The position numbers and the translations under genes are program-made. Below, in pieces: positions 50,495 to 60,828 of a stretch of 64,000 bases of DNA. Numbering within the stretch: the stretch's first letter is position 1; every line of letters begins with the position of its first letter. The notes beneath the pieces are model-generated. The model did no database searches and was not told where the DNA came from. It saw nothing but the letters and a program-made list of their open reading frames with translations. The stretch is taken from NCBI RefSeq assembly GCF_949628265.1, contig NC_088790.1, positions 26,912,545 to 26,976,544 on the forward strand, given 5' to 3'. This DNA is from Cloeon dipterum (Eukaryota; Arthropoda; Insecta; Ephemeroptera; Baetidae).

Positions 50495-50800
50495 GATGCT
50501 GAAAATTCAGGGCAGCAAAAAACCTTTTTTCAGTTTTAACCAGTTTCTTGCAGACCATGTTTGCACCTAGTTTTCAATAATTTTCTAATTATTAGTTCAT
50601 GACCTCGACTTGAAATTTTTTTAGAGAAATTTTTGGAGAAATTGAGGCAGCTAATGGCAATTTAAAATAAAAAAATCTGCACAGAAGAGGACATTTTGAC
50701 CACTCCAACCGCAAATTTTAGATTTTCACAGGGAAAAGTGGAATAAATTCGTTTCTTACGCAAGAAATTGGTATAAATTTTGAGTGGAAAATGCAACCCT
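50495..50800 (+). repeat. Family E dispersed repeat, copy 2
   Basis: Matches copies at 3940 and 58565 from 'ttaaccagtttcttgcag' through 'gaccactccaacc' and ends near 'aatgcaaccctgg'. Confidence 0.75.
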
Positions 50801-51180
50801 GGGAAAATACGATTGGGAAATACATTATTCAGGAGAGGTGACGGGGTGAGTGGCGAAATTCAGGACACTCGTCACTCGTTCTCATTTTCAGGGTCCCACA
50901 ATTTCCCGCAAATATTTTTTATACTGAAAAATAGCCAGATAATCCCACCAATTTTGTGGATTTCAGCGTTTTCCCACATTTTTGCAGAATTTTCACCCCA
51001 GAAAAGGTCAAATTATACGCCAAACCAGAGAGGTTTAAAATTAAATAATTATTAATTGCTTTAAAATTAATAATTTTGTTAAATCAGTGAAATTTGATTT
51101 TTTAAATCCATGCAATTATATTTACGGTGCAAAAATCACTCGCAAACCCAACGTTTTTTGCATTGCGGTAGGTTTTCTCG

Positions 51181-51197
51181 AAAAAAAAAAAAAAAAA
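51181..51197 (+). repeat. Poly(A) run
   Basis: About 17 consecutive A residues. No retroposed sequence was recognised upstream. Confidence 0.85.
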
Positions 51198-51745
51198 TCG
51201 GATTTTTGCTAAACACCAAAATAGAGCAAATTTATTCAACCGTTTTCTACGGTCAATGAGGAACAGTTCTTTACAGAAAAACAACTGATGCTGATGCCAA
51301 AGCATGCCGTATAATTTTCTCTTTTAATTTACATTTTGTTGCTACTTATCCGAAACCACAAGGAACAAAGCCAGGATCAATTCTGTTCCATTTCTGAAAT
51401 GCTTTCAAAAATTCGAATTAAAATGACAAGAGAGTGACAACATTTTTACTAAAAATTAATACATCAGTCCTGGGATTGGCCGAAATATCTAAGTTTGACG
51501 CATAACAGTACTTTTCCAATTTGTGCTCAGCCGACTCGACTCTTTTCTAGTCAAATATAATGAATTTATTTATTTTTGTCCTCCGTAATTTCAGGAATTT
51601 CTACCTCCCTTTCTTTGTAAATATTAATTGGATAGTTTAATTAAAAATCTCTCCCTTTTGAAATTATTGCGGCTTATGTCCATTTTATTTATGTTTTAAT
51701 TCTACAAAAATTAAATTAATTACAGAAATGGTTGGTGACAAAAAT

Positions 51746-52187
51746 TTAAAGAGGAATGATACTGGAAAAGCCTGGAAAATGCTTGTTGCCAATGCATAAA
51801 CTCGTCCCTTAGGATTCAGTTAAAGCCTAAATTGACCTAAGAAGCACTGTAATTTTTCGAGAAAATTGGCTGGAAAGTTAGCGTGCTTTTCAAATGGTAA
51901 TGGCTGTCTCCTTACTTGAAATCTGATTTAATTTCCAAACCAAGAGTTTCCCCGATTAGTGGCATACACCGTTGGACAGATCTCGACGAGAGGAATCGGA
52001 ATATGCCAAGAAAATATGTTCAAGCACTGTAAATTTCGGAGAAAATTGGCAAAATTTGAATTTTTACTGTAGGAAGGTCATTTTTTATTATTGCAAATTG
52101 TTGAACAAATTGTTTATCGGTCAATTGTTTAAGGCATCCAACAATTTAAATAATTTTCAATTGTTGCCCAGTATCATTCCACTTTAA
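51746..52187 (+). mobile_element. Family B MITE, copy 10
   Basis: A full-length copy, TTAAAGAGGAATGATACTGG to CAGTATCATTCCACTTTAA. The conserved frame seen in copies 5 and 9 is interrupted by a stop (TGA for CGA). Confidence 0.85.
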
Positions 52188-53590
52188 ATTTAATATTTTT
52201 AAAAAATGTCACTGAACTCTTTTAGAACAATTTTGCGACTGACATAATTAATCATTATTAAATGAGGAAAATTACGAATTGATTGTTTAGAAGAATGACG
52301 AGTCGTGACATGTGCCAATTGTCGAATCTCGGACCATTCAAAATCACCATCATGTACAGCTGGGCCACTTGGCGCTGGTCCAACAGCTATTTTGCACGGT
52401 ACATATAAAATCATGGTGGCCCGAAATCGATTGACTGGCGACTCTGTTCCCCGCGAGCGGGCCGCGCGCGCCCAAGTGGAATTTCTCATTCTCACGAGTG
52501 GAGGCTGGCCCGAGATCAAAATTTCGCAGTCGGATTATCAACCTCGATGAGAGCAGGAGCTGTGTGTCACATGCATGCAAGTCCAAAATTACCCACACAT
52601 GCGCTTCCTAAACCGCTATAGCGAGCGTGCATAATAATAAATATATTTATAAATAATGGAAACCGCCCCTTGCACGCGTGAACTTGAATAAAAGAGCAGT
52701 TGCAAAAATACGAGCCGCCCGCCGCCGCCATTGTCCCGCACGTGTCTTTTTTTCTCGCATCCGAATGCATTTTGCACGCACGGAGAACAAAGCTGGGCAC
52801 TCAATTAGAGTAGAAAACTCAGCGAGCACGTCATTGTGAAGAAAATCTTCCTCGTCGTAACCAAGCACCTTTGCGGCCGCCGAAGGTGCACCGCCGGCAG
52901 CCGGTTCACCTCTGCGGAAACTTTGATTTTGCCACTCGCGAGCCGGCTCGGATTGCGCTACTGCTATTAATAAACAAGCCGTGCGCGGAAAACAGCAGAT
53001 AGATATGAAGCTAAAAAATATTACGCAAGTCTTGAGTGCTTCCAAGCAAGGGGTGAATCGTAAACGAGTCTCTACAGTTTATTTTCAATCTCGGCCGTTT
53101 CATTCAGTCGTGCGCCGAACCTATGCAAAACGGAGAAAAAAACTTCTATAATGCTGAGTGAGAGTGACATTTGAAGCACCACAAGGTCTTTCAACTAAAT
53201 TATGTGACATTAATGGCACTGTGAAGTTTGGGCGATTTTTTCTGAGCTTTTAGTCGTTATGGAAACATCAAACAAGCAGGACATTAAATTTGCGAATTTT
53301 GAGTGTCAAAACCGCGTGAATAAGCTGATAAGCCAGTGTTTTATCTTGTATACATAAGGAAAGAAGCCTTTCAATTTGCACAAACTATTGGATTTTTGTT
53401 AAGTTGGCTCTTCAGCTCAAGTTATTCGTTTGTTTTAAAAACACTCTTCTAAAACTTGGACCAAAAAGATGCAATTTTTGAATCAATATATAAGTTATCT
53501 TTATTTTTGTAAATTAATTTCAAATAAAATTAATTGACGGTTTTAAATTTCGATAAATATTGTTTATTAGGTCAGAACATTTTTATTTAA

Positions 53591-53807
53591 AAAAAAGTTT
53601 TTCACGATTCTACGGCGATTGGCTTAAACGATTTTGGTTTTCAGCAAGTCAAAAGAAAGCATCTTAAGTGAAGAATGCACAGTGTCAGGATTGAGTCTGA
53701 AATCACAGCGGAAGTGCCTTAAAATTAAAATTGTTTGGAGAGTATACTGTGGCGCCATCTGTTGGCGGCTTCAAACGCTAAGGGCGGTTTATACTACTGG
53801 TCAATTG
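53591..53807. mobile_element. Family C palindromic element, copy 4 (right half only)
   Basis: Begins at the centre of the palindrome (TTTTTCACGATTCTACGGCG) and runs to the outer end TACTGGTCAATT. The left arm is missing, so it cannot form the hairpin. Confidence 0.78.
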
Positions 53808-54606
53808 GAAAATAATAATTAAAAACAGAATTAATAAATAAAAAACGCGCAGGTAATTTTATTAAATATAAATCAATGGGAAATGCAAATCAGCGCTACG
53901 CAAAATTTTGTACTAGAATTCATTTTAAGTAAATCCTCGCAGAGGTGAACTCCTTTCTTGGTATTTTAAATTTTAAATGATAACAACTTTTCAAAATATA
54001 CTAAACAAGTTTTTTGTGGTTAGAGTAAGACCTTGTCTTGTCGGCCTGTGCCCTTATTGGAAGGTCCCAATTTTTTTAGGTTTTATTCCACCTTCAATAA
54101 CAAAATTCATGTTGATTAAATAATGCAAAAATTTATTCCCAGCTTACCTATTAATTATTAATTACGGATTTAATTACTCCAACAGCCTGATCATCTATAG
54201 AAAGTCAGCATTATTTGAAATTTATAATTGAATTCGTATACTAACTCTAATTTAAACGTTTCTGATAATTTAAACCAAAGGAGGACAAACGAAATGTCGG
54301 GGGTGTGCAATGAAATTGGACAGTAGAGTAAATATAGAATGCCCATTGAAACTTACCCGCTAATCGCTCAGACACGGAAAAGCAATTATTCCAGTCCGTG
54401 CTGCACTTAAATCAAGGTGTCGTGTAATTATTTTTGGAGGGCCCCATACGGGGATAAATTCACGAAAGTCGCACAGTGAGCAAGAAGTAGAAGCAGCCAA
54501 AAAAAAGATCGAAATAAACTTTCTAACGCGCAAATCACGTCCACACCAACAGGATTAAGTGGGGACCATTTTTTGTGAACAGGAAAGACACAGACGCGCT
54601 TTAAAC

Positions 54607-54749
54607 ATGTTAAGCATGTAAGTACCACCTGCACACGTACGCCAAGCCAAATTATCGATCGACGCCGAAATGTGCTTTGTTCTCTCTGACACGCTCATTT
54701 CTTCCGTCCACAGATACAAAACCAAGGAGAGCACATCCTACATACACTT
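54607..54749 (+). CDS. Predicted upstream coding exons of the PPP1R3-type gene (16-residue extension)
   Basis: ATG TTA AGC AT ends at a consensus donor GTAAGT (exon 54607-54617). A 96-bp intron with a pyrimidine-rich tail ends TCCACAG, and a 36-bp exon 54714-54749 ends at GTGAGT. Joined to the acceptor at 55428, the frame runs through and meets the ATG at 55430 in phase, encoding MLSIYKTKESTSYIHL before MAAERC. An in-frame stop at 54556-54558 lies upstream, so 54607 would be the start. Two donors, one good acceptor and full phase agreement argue against chance, but there is no homology to confirm it. Confidence 0.5.
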
Positions 54750-55429
54750 GTGAGTCACTCGCGCAATTGGTGTCCAATTGAGCCTTTAATAGCTCTTGAT
54801 CTGAATTACTTCCAATCAAAGGAGGAGCCTTCCTTCGCTTGCTTCAAATTCGCAGTTGTTGCAATTATTCAACTACGACCAAGTATTATAATCTGCAAAA
54901 CTTATCCAACCAAACTAAGTTGACTCGTCTTTAAACCGACCGCATTCAATAAATAAATAGACATGCTATAGAAAAATCGACTGCTACCGAAAATATTTGC
55001 AGCTAATTCCGTGCACAATTTTGTCAAAAAGAAACAAATTAATTTTGTTTGCTATTCTGCTTGCGTAGATTAGAATAATGCACAGTTAAGGAGCTTTCCA
55101 GGATCCTTCTATTTGACAAATAATAAATTGTATTTTTTGTGTTGTAGAAATCCTTAATCAGTATTTTGTATTCCTCACAGCTAAATGTATAATGATTTAC
55201 GACTTCATTTAAACAAGCTTACTTTGTGTGGATCTGGTGAATTTTTTTCTCATGACTTCATTTTTTTAAAGGCATTTTAAAAAACGTGCTTTTTGGCACG
55301 TCAATTTTCAATTAGCAAATTTTATCGCCACCGAAATAAAAATAGAATCCTATAAAGTTCCTTGGAAGCGATAAGTAGTGAGAAGTGAATGAGCCCGATT
55401 GTTGACTCTGTTATTGTTGCGATTGCAGA

Positions 55430-58400
55430 ATGGCGGCTGAGCGGTGCGGCCTTGGCTCCCTGTTGCCGTCAGGGTGTAGAGGCCGCGCCGAGACCTTCGC
55501 ACGCCGCCTCTCGAACCGCCTCCGCTCCCTCGGTCACGGCAGCGGCCAATACGAGGAGGACTCGGACGGCGTCCCGGGTCAACAGCCCACCGACTCGCCA
55601 GAGTTCTGGCAGGTGCGACGCACCGGCAGCAAGGAGGCCCTTGTTGTTTCGCCGCCCGACTCCAACAACACGGACAGGTTCTACGATTTTGACGTCGTCG
55701 ACCAACATTCGGGAGCTTCTAGTCCCGCCAATGAGGTTCGTAAATTAAAATTCGTCATTTTTTTATTTGTTACTTCTCGCTTCGTTTAAGTTATTAAATA
55801 ATCGAAATAAATCTTAACCAGCGGGGGCCAGATTCGTGCGATGCGCAGATATGGCGTCCGGTGGAGTTTGGCGCGAAAAATCGTTCTCGTGAAAATGCGC
55901 GAAAATAAGCAAGGTTTTCGTCAATATTGTGACGCATAATTTGCATTCCTTGTACTAATTGTGTCTTTTGGATCGTAAAAAACAAACTCTTGACACTCGT
56001 ACGGCAATCCAAAGAGAGCTTTTTGTTTCCCACATTCAGACGCCATCTTGGATCTGCGCAGTGGCAACCAATTTTATCGCACATCTGGCCCCCGCTGATC
56101 TTAGCTTGAAGGACCTGAATTACAATTAAAATTAGAATACGTTTTATTTTGGTTTTTAAAATTTCAAATTTCAGAAACTAAAATTTTTAAATTGATTTTT
56201 TCTTAACTGAAATTGAATATTTTCAAAAATCTAAACTGTGGTTTTACAACTTCCACCTAAAAATAGCATTTTCCACTTCGTGCACAGTTTTGGTAAGAGT
56301 GCAAAACATTTCAATCTTTATGCGTGGTTGGTAAAAAATTGCGTGCCTATAATTTGTGCTTTGGAGGGTGGCGGTATTTACACCTTGTCAATACAATTTT
56401 GCGCCGAGAGCGAGAAACATGTTGTTTATAAATGTTCACTATAATTTAATTCGAAACGAGTTCACTTCGATTTTGACGCCTTTTGCAAATAAAAAGTTAA
56501 GGAGATGAGCTCTTTAGGACCCACCCAGTAAAATGTACTGTAATAAATTAATAGTGCTGGGAATTTGAAACGATCGACATTTTTAATTTAAAGGAAGCTG
56601 TCTCAAAGTTCCAAAAACGGTCCAAATCGCTTGTGAAAAACTTGAAAGACACTTGAAAATCCCCGCTTGATACTAATTTTTCTACAAAACTACATTTTTT
56701 TGTTGATTTTCATTTTTAATAAACTGCTGGTTTGATTTAACAAAAGACAACAATTTGTTGTTGATTTATAACCATTATTTTTTTTGCAAAAAAAAATAAA
56801 AAAGTCGAAACTGTCTAATTGACCAGTTGCATAAACCCTTAGTGTTTGAAGCCGCCAACAGATGACGCAACCACAGACTTTCTTAAAAATTTTGTTTTAA
56901 GTGGTTTTAAGGCATTTCCGCTGCGATTTCAGACTCAATTTAGCTACTGTGCATTCTTCAATTAATTTGCTAATTTTTGACGTGCTGAAAACCAAAATCG
57001 GTTCAGCCATTCACCGTGGAAACGTTCGAAAAGATTGTTTTATTTCAAAAAATAGTTTTTCACGATTCTACGGCGATTGGCTGAACCGATTTTGGTTTTC
57101 AGAACGTCAAAAATTAGCAAATTAATTGAAGAATGCACAGTAGCTAGATTGAGTCTGAAATCGCAGCGGAAGTGCCTTAAAATCGAAAGTCTACGGTGGC
57201 GCCATCTGTTGGCGGCTTCAAACACTTAGAGTTTATGCAACTGGTGAATTCATCTTTTTATTTTGTTACTCTTTTTGCCAGAAACAGATTGTTAAGCCGA
57301 ATAATCAATTGAGTTTTAAATTTATGTGTAAAAGATGATTTATAGGGAAAACTTTGTTATTATCAGAATTTTATTTGATGCGGCGTGTAGTTATAAAGCC
57401 AGTTTTGCCGACTTCTAATGAGCCTGGGAAAGTTGAAGACCAAGGATAATTCCCATTTGTATTTGAATTTCCTCGAAATAGTCTAGCTTCACCAAGAGAA
57501 GCCATCTGAATTTGACCCCATTGTCTAAATGGAGCCAAAAACCATTTAAAAGAGTTGTCACAATCTTAAAGTAAGCATTTTTAAACTCCCAACCTTATTG
57601 TAAGTTATCTTCAGTGGTTGAATACTATTAAATTTACCATGTTCTTGTTACAGAAAAAGGCAGGTCGTGTTATGACAAATGGGATAAAGAATGTAATTTT
57701 TTTAAAAAAAATCCTTTAAACTTAAACCTGGTGGGCAATTATTATTTTTTTCTTTTGAGAGAAATTTTTAACTTTAATATAAATATGCTGAAAGGAAAAA
57801 TAAACCTTAAGATGGAATGAGATTTATAAATGAATTGTTTAAATAATTTATTATGGCTGTACAATTTTGAAAATATCTCATTCCATCTTGAGATTTTTCC
57901 TATCAGCACCTTAAAAATTTTATTTCCAGCCTTCGCTGATTCTAAAATTCCACTGCGAGTAAAATAGGAATTTCAACATCTTTAAAAATTTTAAACAATC
58001 AAATTTTAAGTTTTGTAATTTCATTTGGCCCCCTTTGTTTTAGCAGGACGAAATAATCAACGAGTCAGATGGCTTAACGACCGAGTGCGAGTCGGGATGC
58101 GTGCTTGCGTCGCCAACGCAGGTGAATGGTGCCGAAGGCGACAGCGAAGAGGAGGAGGCCTCGGTGTACTTTGAGCCGGCGTGGGGCGAAGTGCTGGCGG
58201 ACGCGTTCGCCAGTTTGGTGCCGCCAGAGAAGAGACATCAGGAGGTGCTGGCAGGCAGCAGGAAGGAGCGGAAAGAGCAGCAGCAAAACGGCGAGCAGCA
58301 GCAGCAAAACGGCAATCAGCACCAAGATGAAGACGAAGACGAGGACGAGAGGGCTGCCCTGGTGCCGCAGGACGGTGCCAGGACGCTGGACAGTGCATTC

Positions 58401-60828
58401 AGTGAGAGTGAAGCAGGCGCCGACGAGGAGGAGGTGGAGGAGGAAGAGGAGGATGAGGACGCGGAAGAAGAGCTGTGCAGGATGCTAGTCAGCCCAGACG
58501 CGGGCAGGACTTTGCGAAAAATTGAACAGGTTTGTCACATTTTTTATGGGATTTTGTTAGCTGGAAAATTTGCAAAAAAAACCGCAGTTTAATGGAAAAA
58601 AAATCGTTTTTTTATTTTTTACTAGTTTCTTGCAGGAATTAAATATTTGCACCTCAGTTTTAATTAATTTTCTAATTATTAGCTCATGACCTCGACTTAA
58701 AAAATTATCAGAGATAATATTTTGGAGAAATTGAGGCAGCAAATGGCAATTTAAAATAAAAAATCTGCACAGTGGAGGAAATTTTAACCACTCCGACTGC
58801 AAATTTTAGATTTTCGCAAGGGAAATATGGAATAAATTAATTTCTTGCGCAAGATATTGGTAGAAATTGAGTAGTAAAAACCAGTGGTGAAAAAACTGGG
58901 TGGTAAGCAAATGCAACCCTGGTGGGCAGCCGCCAGCCCCCGTGAAAAAGGGTTAAATATTAAAAAGTGGCGGAGAAAAACTGTCCTCTGGTCCCTCAGG
59001 CCGTTACGCAACAGAAAACATCACGATTAAAATATTGGCAGCCGCCAGCCGCCTTAAATCTGGCGACTGAGACCTCTAGATTTTGCAGTTTACGGCTTTT
59101 GCGTTTTGCAGGAGTATTTTTTGAAAGTTTGAACAGTGTAATGACCAAGTTGCATTTTTATTACACGATTTTTTCGCCTCTGGAAAAATTTGTCTGGCCA
59201 AATTTTTCTCCAAAGTTTTCTCAGACAGAGAATGGCTTGAAATTCTTAGTTTTAATTTTTAGTTAGCAAAATATTGCAGTTTTTTCGTCTGATTTCACAC
59301 GTTCCCTTTTGGTGTTATATTTTAGCTAAAATATAAATTATTTGAACAGCTATAAATAATTTAAATTAACTCAATTTAAAGGTTTTTGCTTGGTTTATTA
59401 GTCCTACCGTTGAAAAAAAATTTAAATATTTTATTTTATTTATTTTATATAAATTTATTTCACTGATATCAACAATTTACAAAAAAGTGAAAACTTCACG
59501 ATAAAAAAATGACACGCTAGAAGTTGATGGAAAAGTGAACTGCTAGTTTAATTTATTCGGGTTAAAATTTAAAATCGGCTGAACTTTTCGGTCTAGCCAG
59601 GCAAAAAAGACTGCGAAATTTTTTAAAAAAACTTTAGGGTATCTGAATTTTTTTATAACTAAGGCTTTGATAGATTTCAGTACTTCCATCTTTAATTTGA
59701 AAAATGAGACGGAACCGTGCAGAAGGATTTTACTTTAAGTTTTTGACTCCAATTACAACAGCCCCGAAAATTATTTCTTCTGACGCATATGTCGTTTATT
59801 ATTTTCAGGAGGAAACGCCAGAAGAGCATTCACACGAGCCGGCGTTGATTCAAGAGAACGGCCGACTCGAAATCACTGCCGAGGAGCGAGAAATTCTAGA
59901 AGAGAAGCTGTGCCTGCGTCTAGAGAGCATGGAGGTGAGCAACAAACACGTGGACAGCGTGCTGCACGAGGAGACCCTGCTGGTCGACTCGGTGAGCAGC
60001 CCGAAGGTGGTGCTGTCGCGGGCGGAGACGCCCGAGGAGGCCGAGTGCGCGCTGGTGGCGTGCGAGGCCTCCGCCGGCTCGCCCGACGACACCCAGCTGG
60101 ACACGCCGGACGAGACGCCGAGACGCGTGCAGCGCTCGTCCAGCCTCAAGACCGGCAAGACGCCGCCCGGCACGCCCGGACGCAAGAAGATCGTGCGGTT
60201 CGCGGACGTGCTGGGCCTGGACCTGGCCGACGTGCGAACCTTCATGGACGAGATCCCCAAGGTGCCGAGCTGCGCCTACTGGGACCTGAAGGACGCCGCC
60301 CTCGACGCCAGGAGCGGGCTGCAAGAGCAGGCCAACAAGGTTCCTAACAAGTGCCTGTTCGCCTTGTTCCAGCAGCCGTGCTCCTCCGCAGACTTCCTGG
60401 ACAGGCTGAGGACGCAGCGGTTGTGCTTGGAGAACGCCTACCTGAACGAGATGATGAGCGTGACGGGCACCGTGCGCGTGCTCAACATCGAGTTCCACAA
60501 GTCTGTCCACGTCCGCTACACCCTGGACAACTGGGAGAACTTCGCCGACCTGCAGGCGTCCTACGTGTCCGGCTCGTCGGACGGCTTCTCGGACAAGTTC
60601 TCGTTCATCGTGTACGCCAACACGCTGGACATCGGACAGAGGCTCGAGTTCGCCGTGCGCTACACGACGGCCGGCGACGTCTTCTGGGACAACAACAACG
60701 GCGCCAACTACGCCTTCCAGTGTCTGACGCCCGTGAACACGGAAAGCAGCGACTACCTGATGTCTAACCTCGAAGTGCTGGACACGCCACCGCCGCCCGA
60801 AGACAGTGGATGGGCCTCGTTCTACTGA
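55430..60828 (+). CDS. PPP1R3: Protein phosphatase 1 regulatory subunit 3 (glycogen-targeting, CBM21)
   Basis: Targets the PP1 catalytic subunit to glycogen, where family members promote dephosphorylation of glycogen synthase and phosphorylase. Coding exons: 55430-55735, 58044-58529 and 59809-60828 (stop TGA), 603 residues. N-terminal part: a basic helix-like stretch (RRLSNRLRSL). Exon 2: Q-rich (about 179-205) and Glu/Asp-rich (about 229-245) runs. Exon 3: SSLKTGKTPPGTPG, then the PP1-docking KKIVRFAD (390-397), then CBM21 from about 459 to 575, with NIEFHKSVHVRYTLDNW and FWDNNNGANYAFQC as the sugar-binding hallmarks (W557, N559, N560, N564, Y565). The domain is complete. The donor at 55735 (GAG|GTTCGT) is weak but is the one that keeps frame. 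A frame-opening ATG at 59704 is intronic. Insects have related Gbs genes; I cannot say which one this is. An upstream extension starting at 54607 is possible. Confidence 0.9.
55819..56097 (-). mobile_element. Family A hAT-type MITE, copy 8 (intron of the PPP1R3-type gene)
   Basis: A complete reverse-oriented element, CAGCGGGGGCCAGATTCG to GGCCCCCGCTG, starting 83 bp after the exon 1 donor. Flanking octamers ATCTTAAC and ATCTTAGC agree at seven of eight positions. Confidence 0.87.
56817..57250. mobile_element. Family C palindromic element, copy 5 (intron of the PPP1R3-type gene)
   Basis: A complete copy with the same outer ends as the 40863 copy (AATTGACCAGTTGCATAAAC on the left, mirror ending GGTGAATT on the right). 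The identical outermost bases at two loci show that AATT(G/C)ACC belongs to the element. Confidence 0.87.
58041..58046 (+). other. NAGNAG tandem splice acceptor of PPP1R3 exon 2
   Basis: TAGCAG gives two possible acceptors three bases apart, both in frame; they would include or omit one Gln at residue 103. Confidence 0.6.
58565..58925 (+). repeat. Family E dispersed repeat, copy 3 (intron of the PPP1R3-type gene)
   Basis: Matches copies at 3940 and 50495; it begins shortly after the exon 2 donor and ends near 'aatgcaaccctggtgg'. Confidence 0.75.

Larger units (their letters stand above)
45639..54600 (+). other. Upstream region or 5' introns of the PPP1R3-type gene
   Basis: No supported coding exon. 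It contains family B copies (47814, 51746), a family C half (53591), a family E copy (50495), family F and G repeats, a second candidate leader exon ending at 49222, and a GC-rich stretch at about 52400-53050. The short frames seen here lack recognisable domains. Confidence 0.6.

Noticed and set aside
59704..59808. In-frame ATG upstream of the last PPP1R3 exon as an alternative start
   Set aside because: The stretch ends in a normal polypyrimidine tract and TTTTCAG acceptor, and its peptide is unlike the family; it is intron.
59850..60767. Long antisense and shifted frames over the last PPP1R3 exon (up to 196 codons)
   Set aside because: They come from the high third-position GC of the real exon, which has clear CBM21 homology in its own frame.
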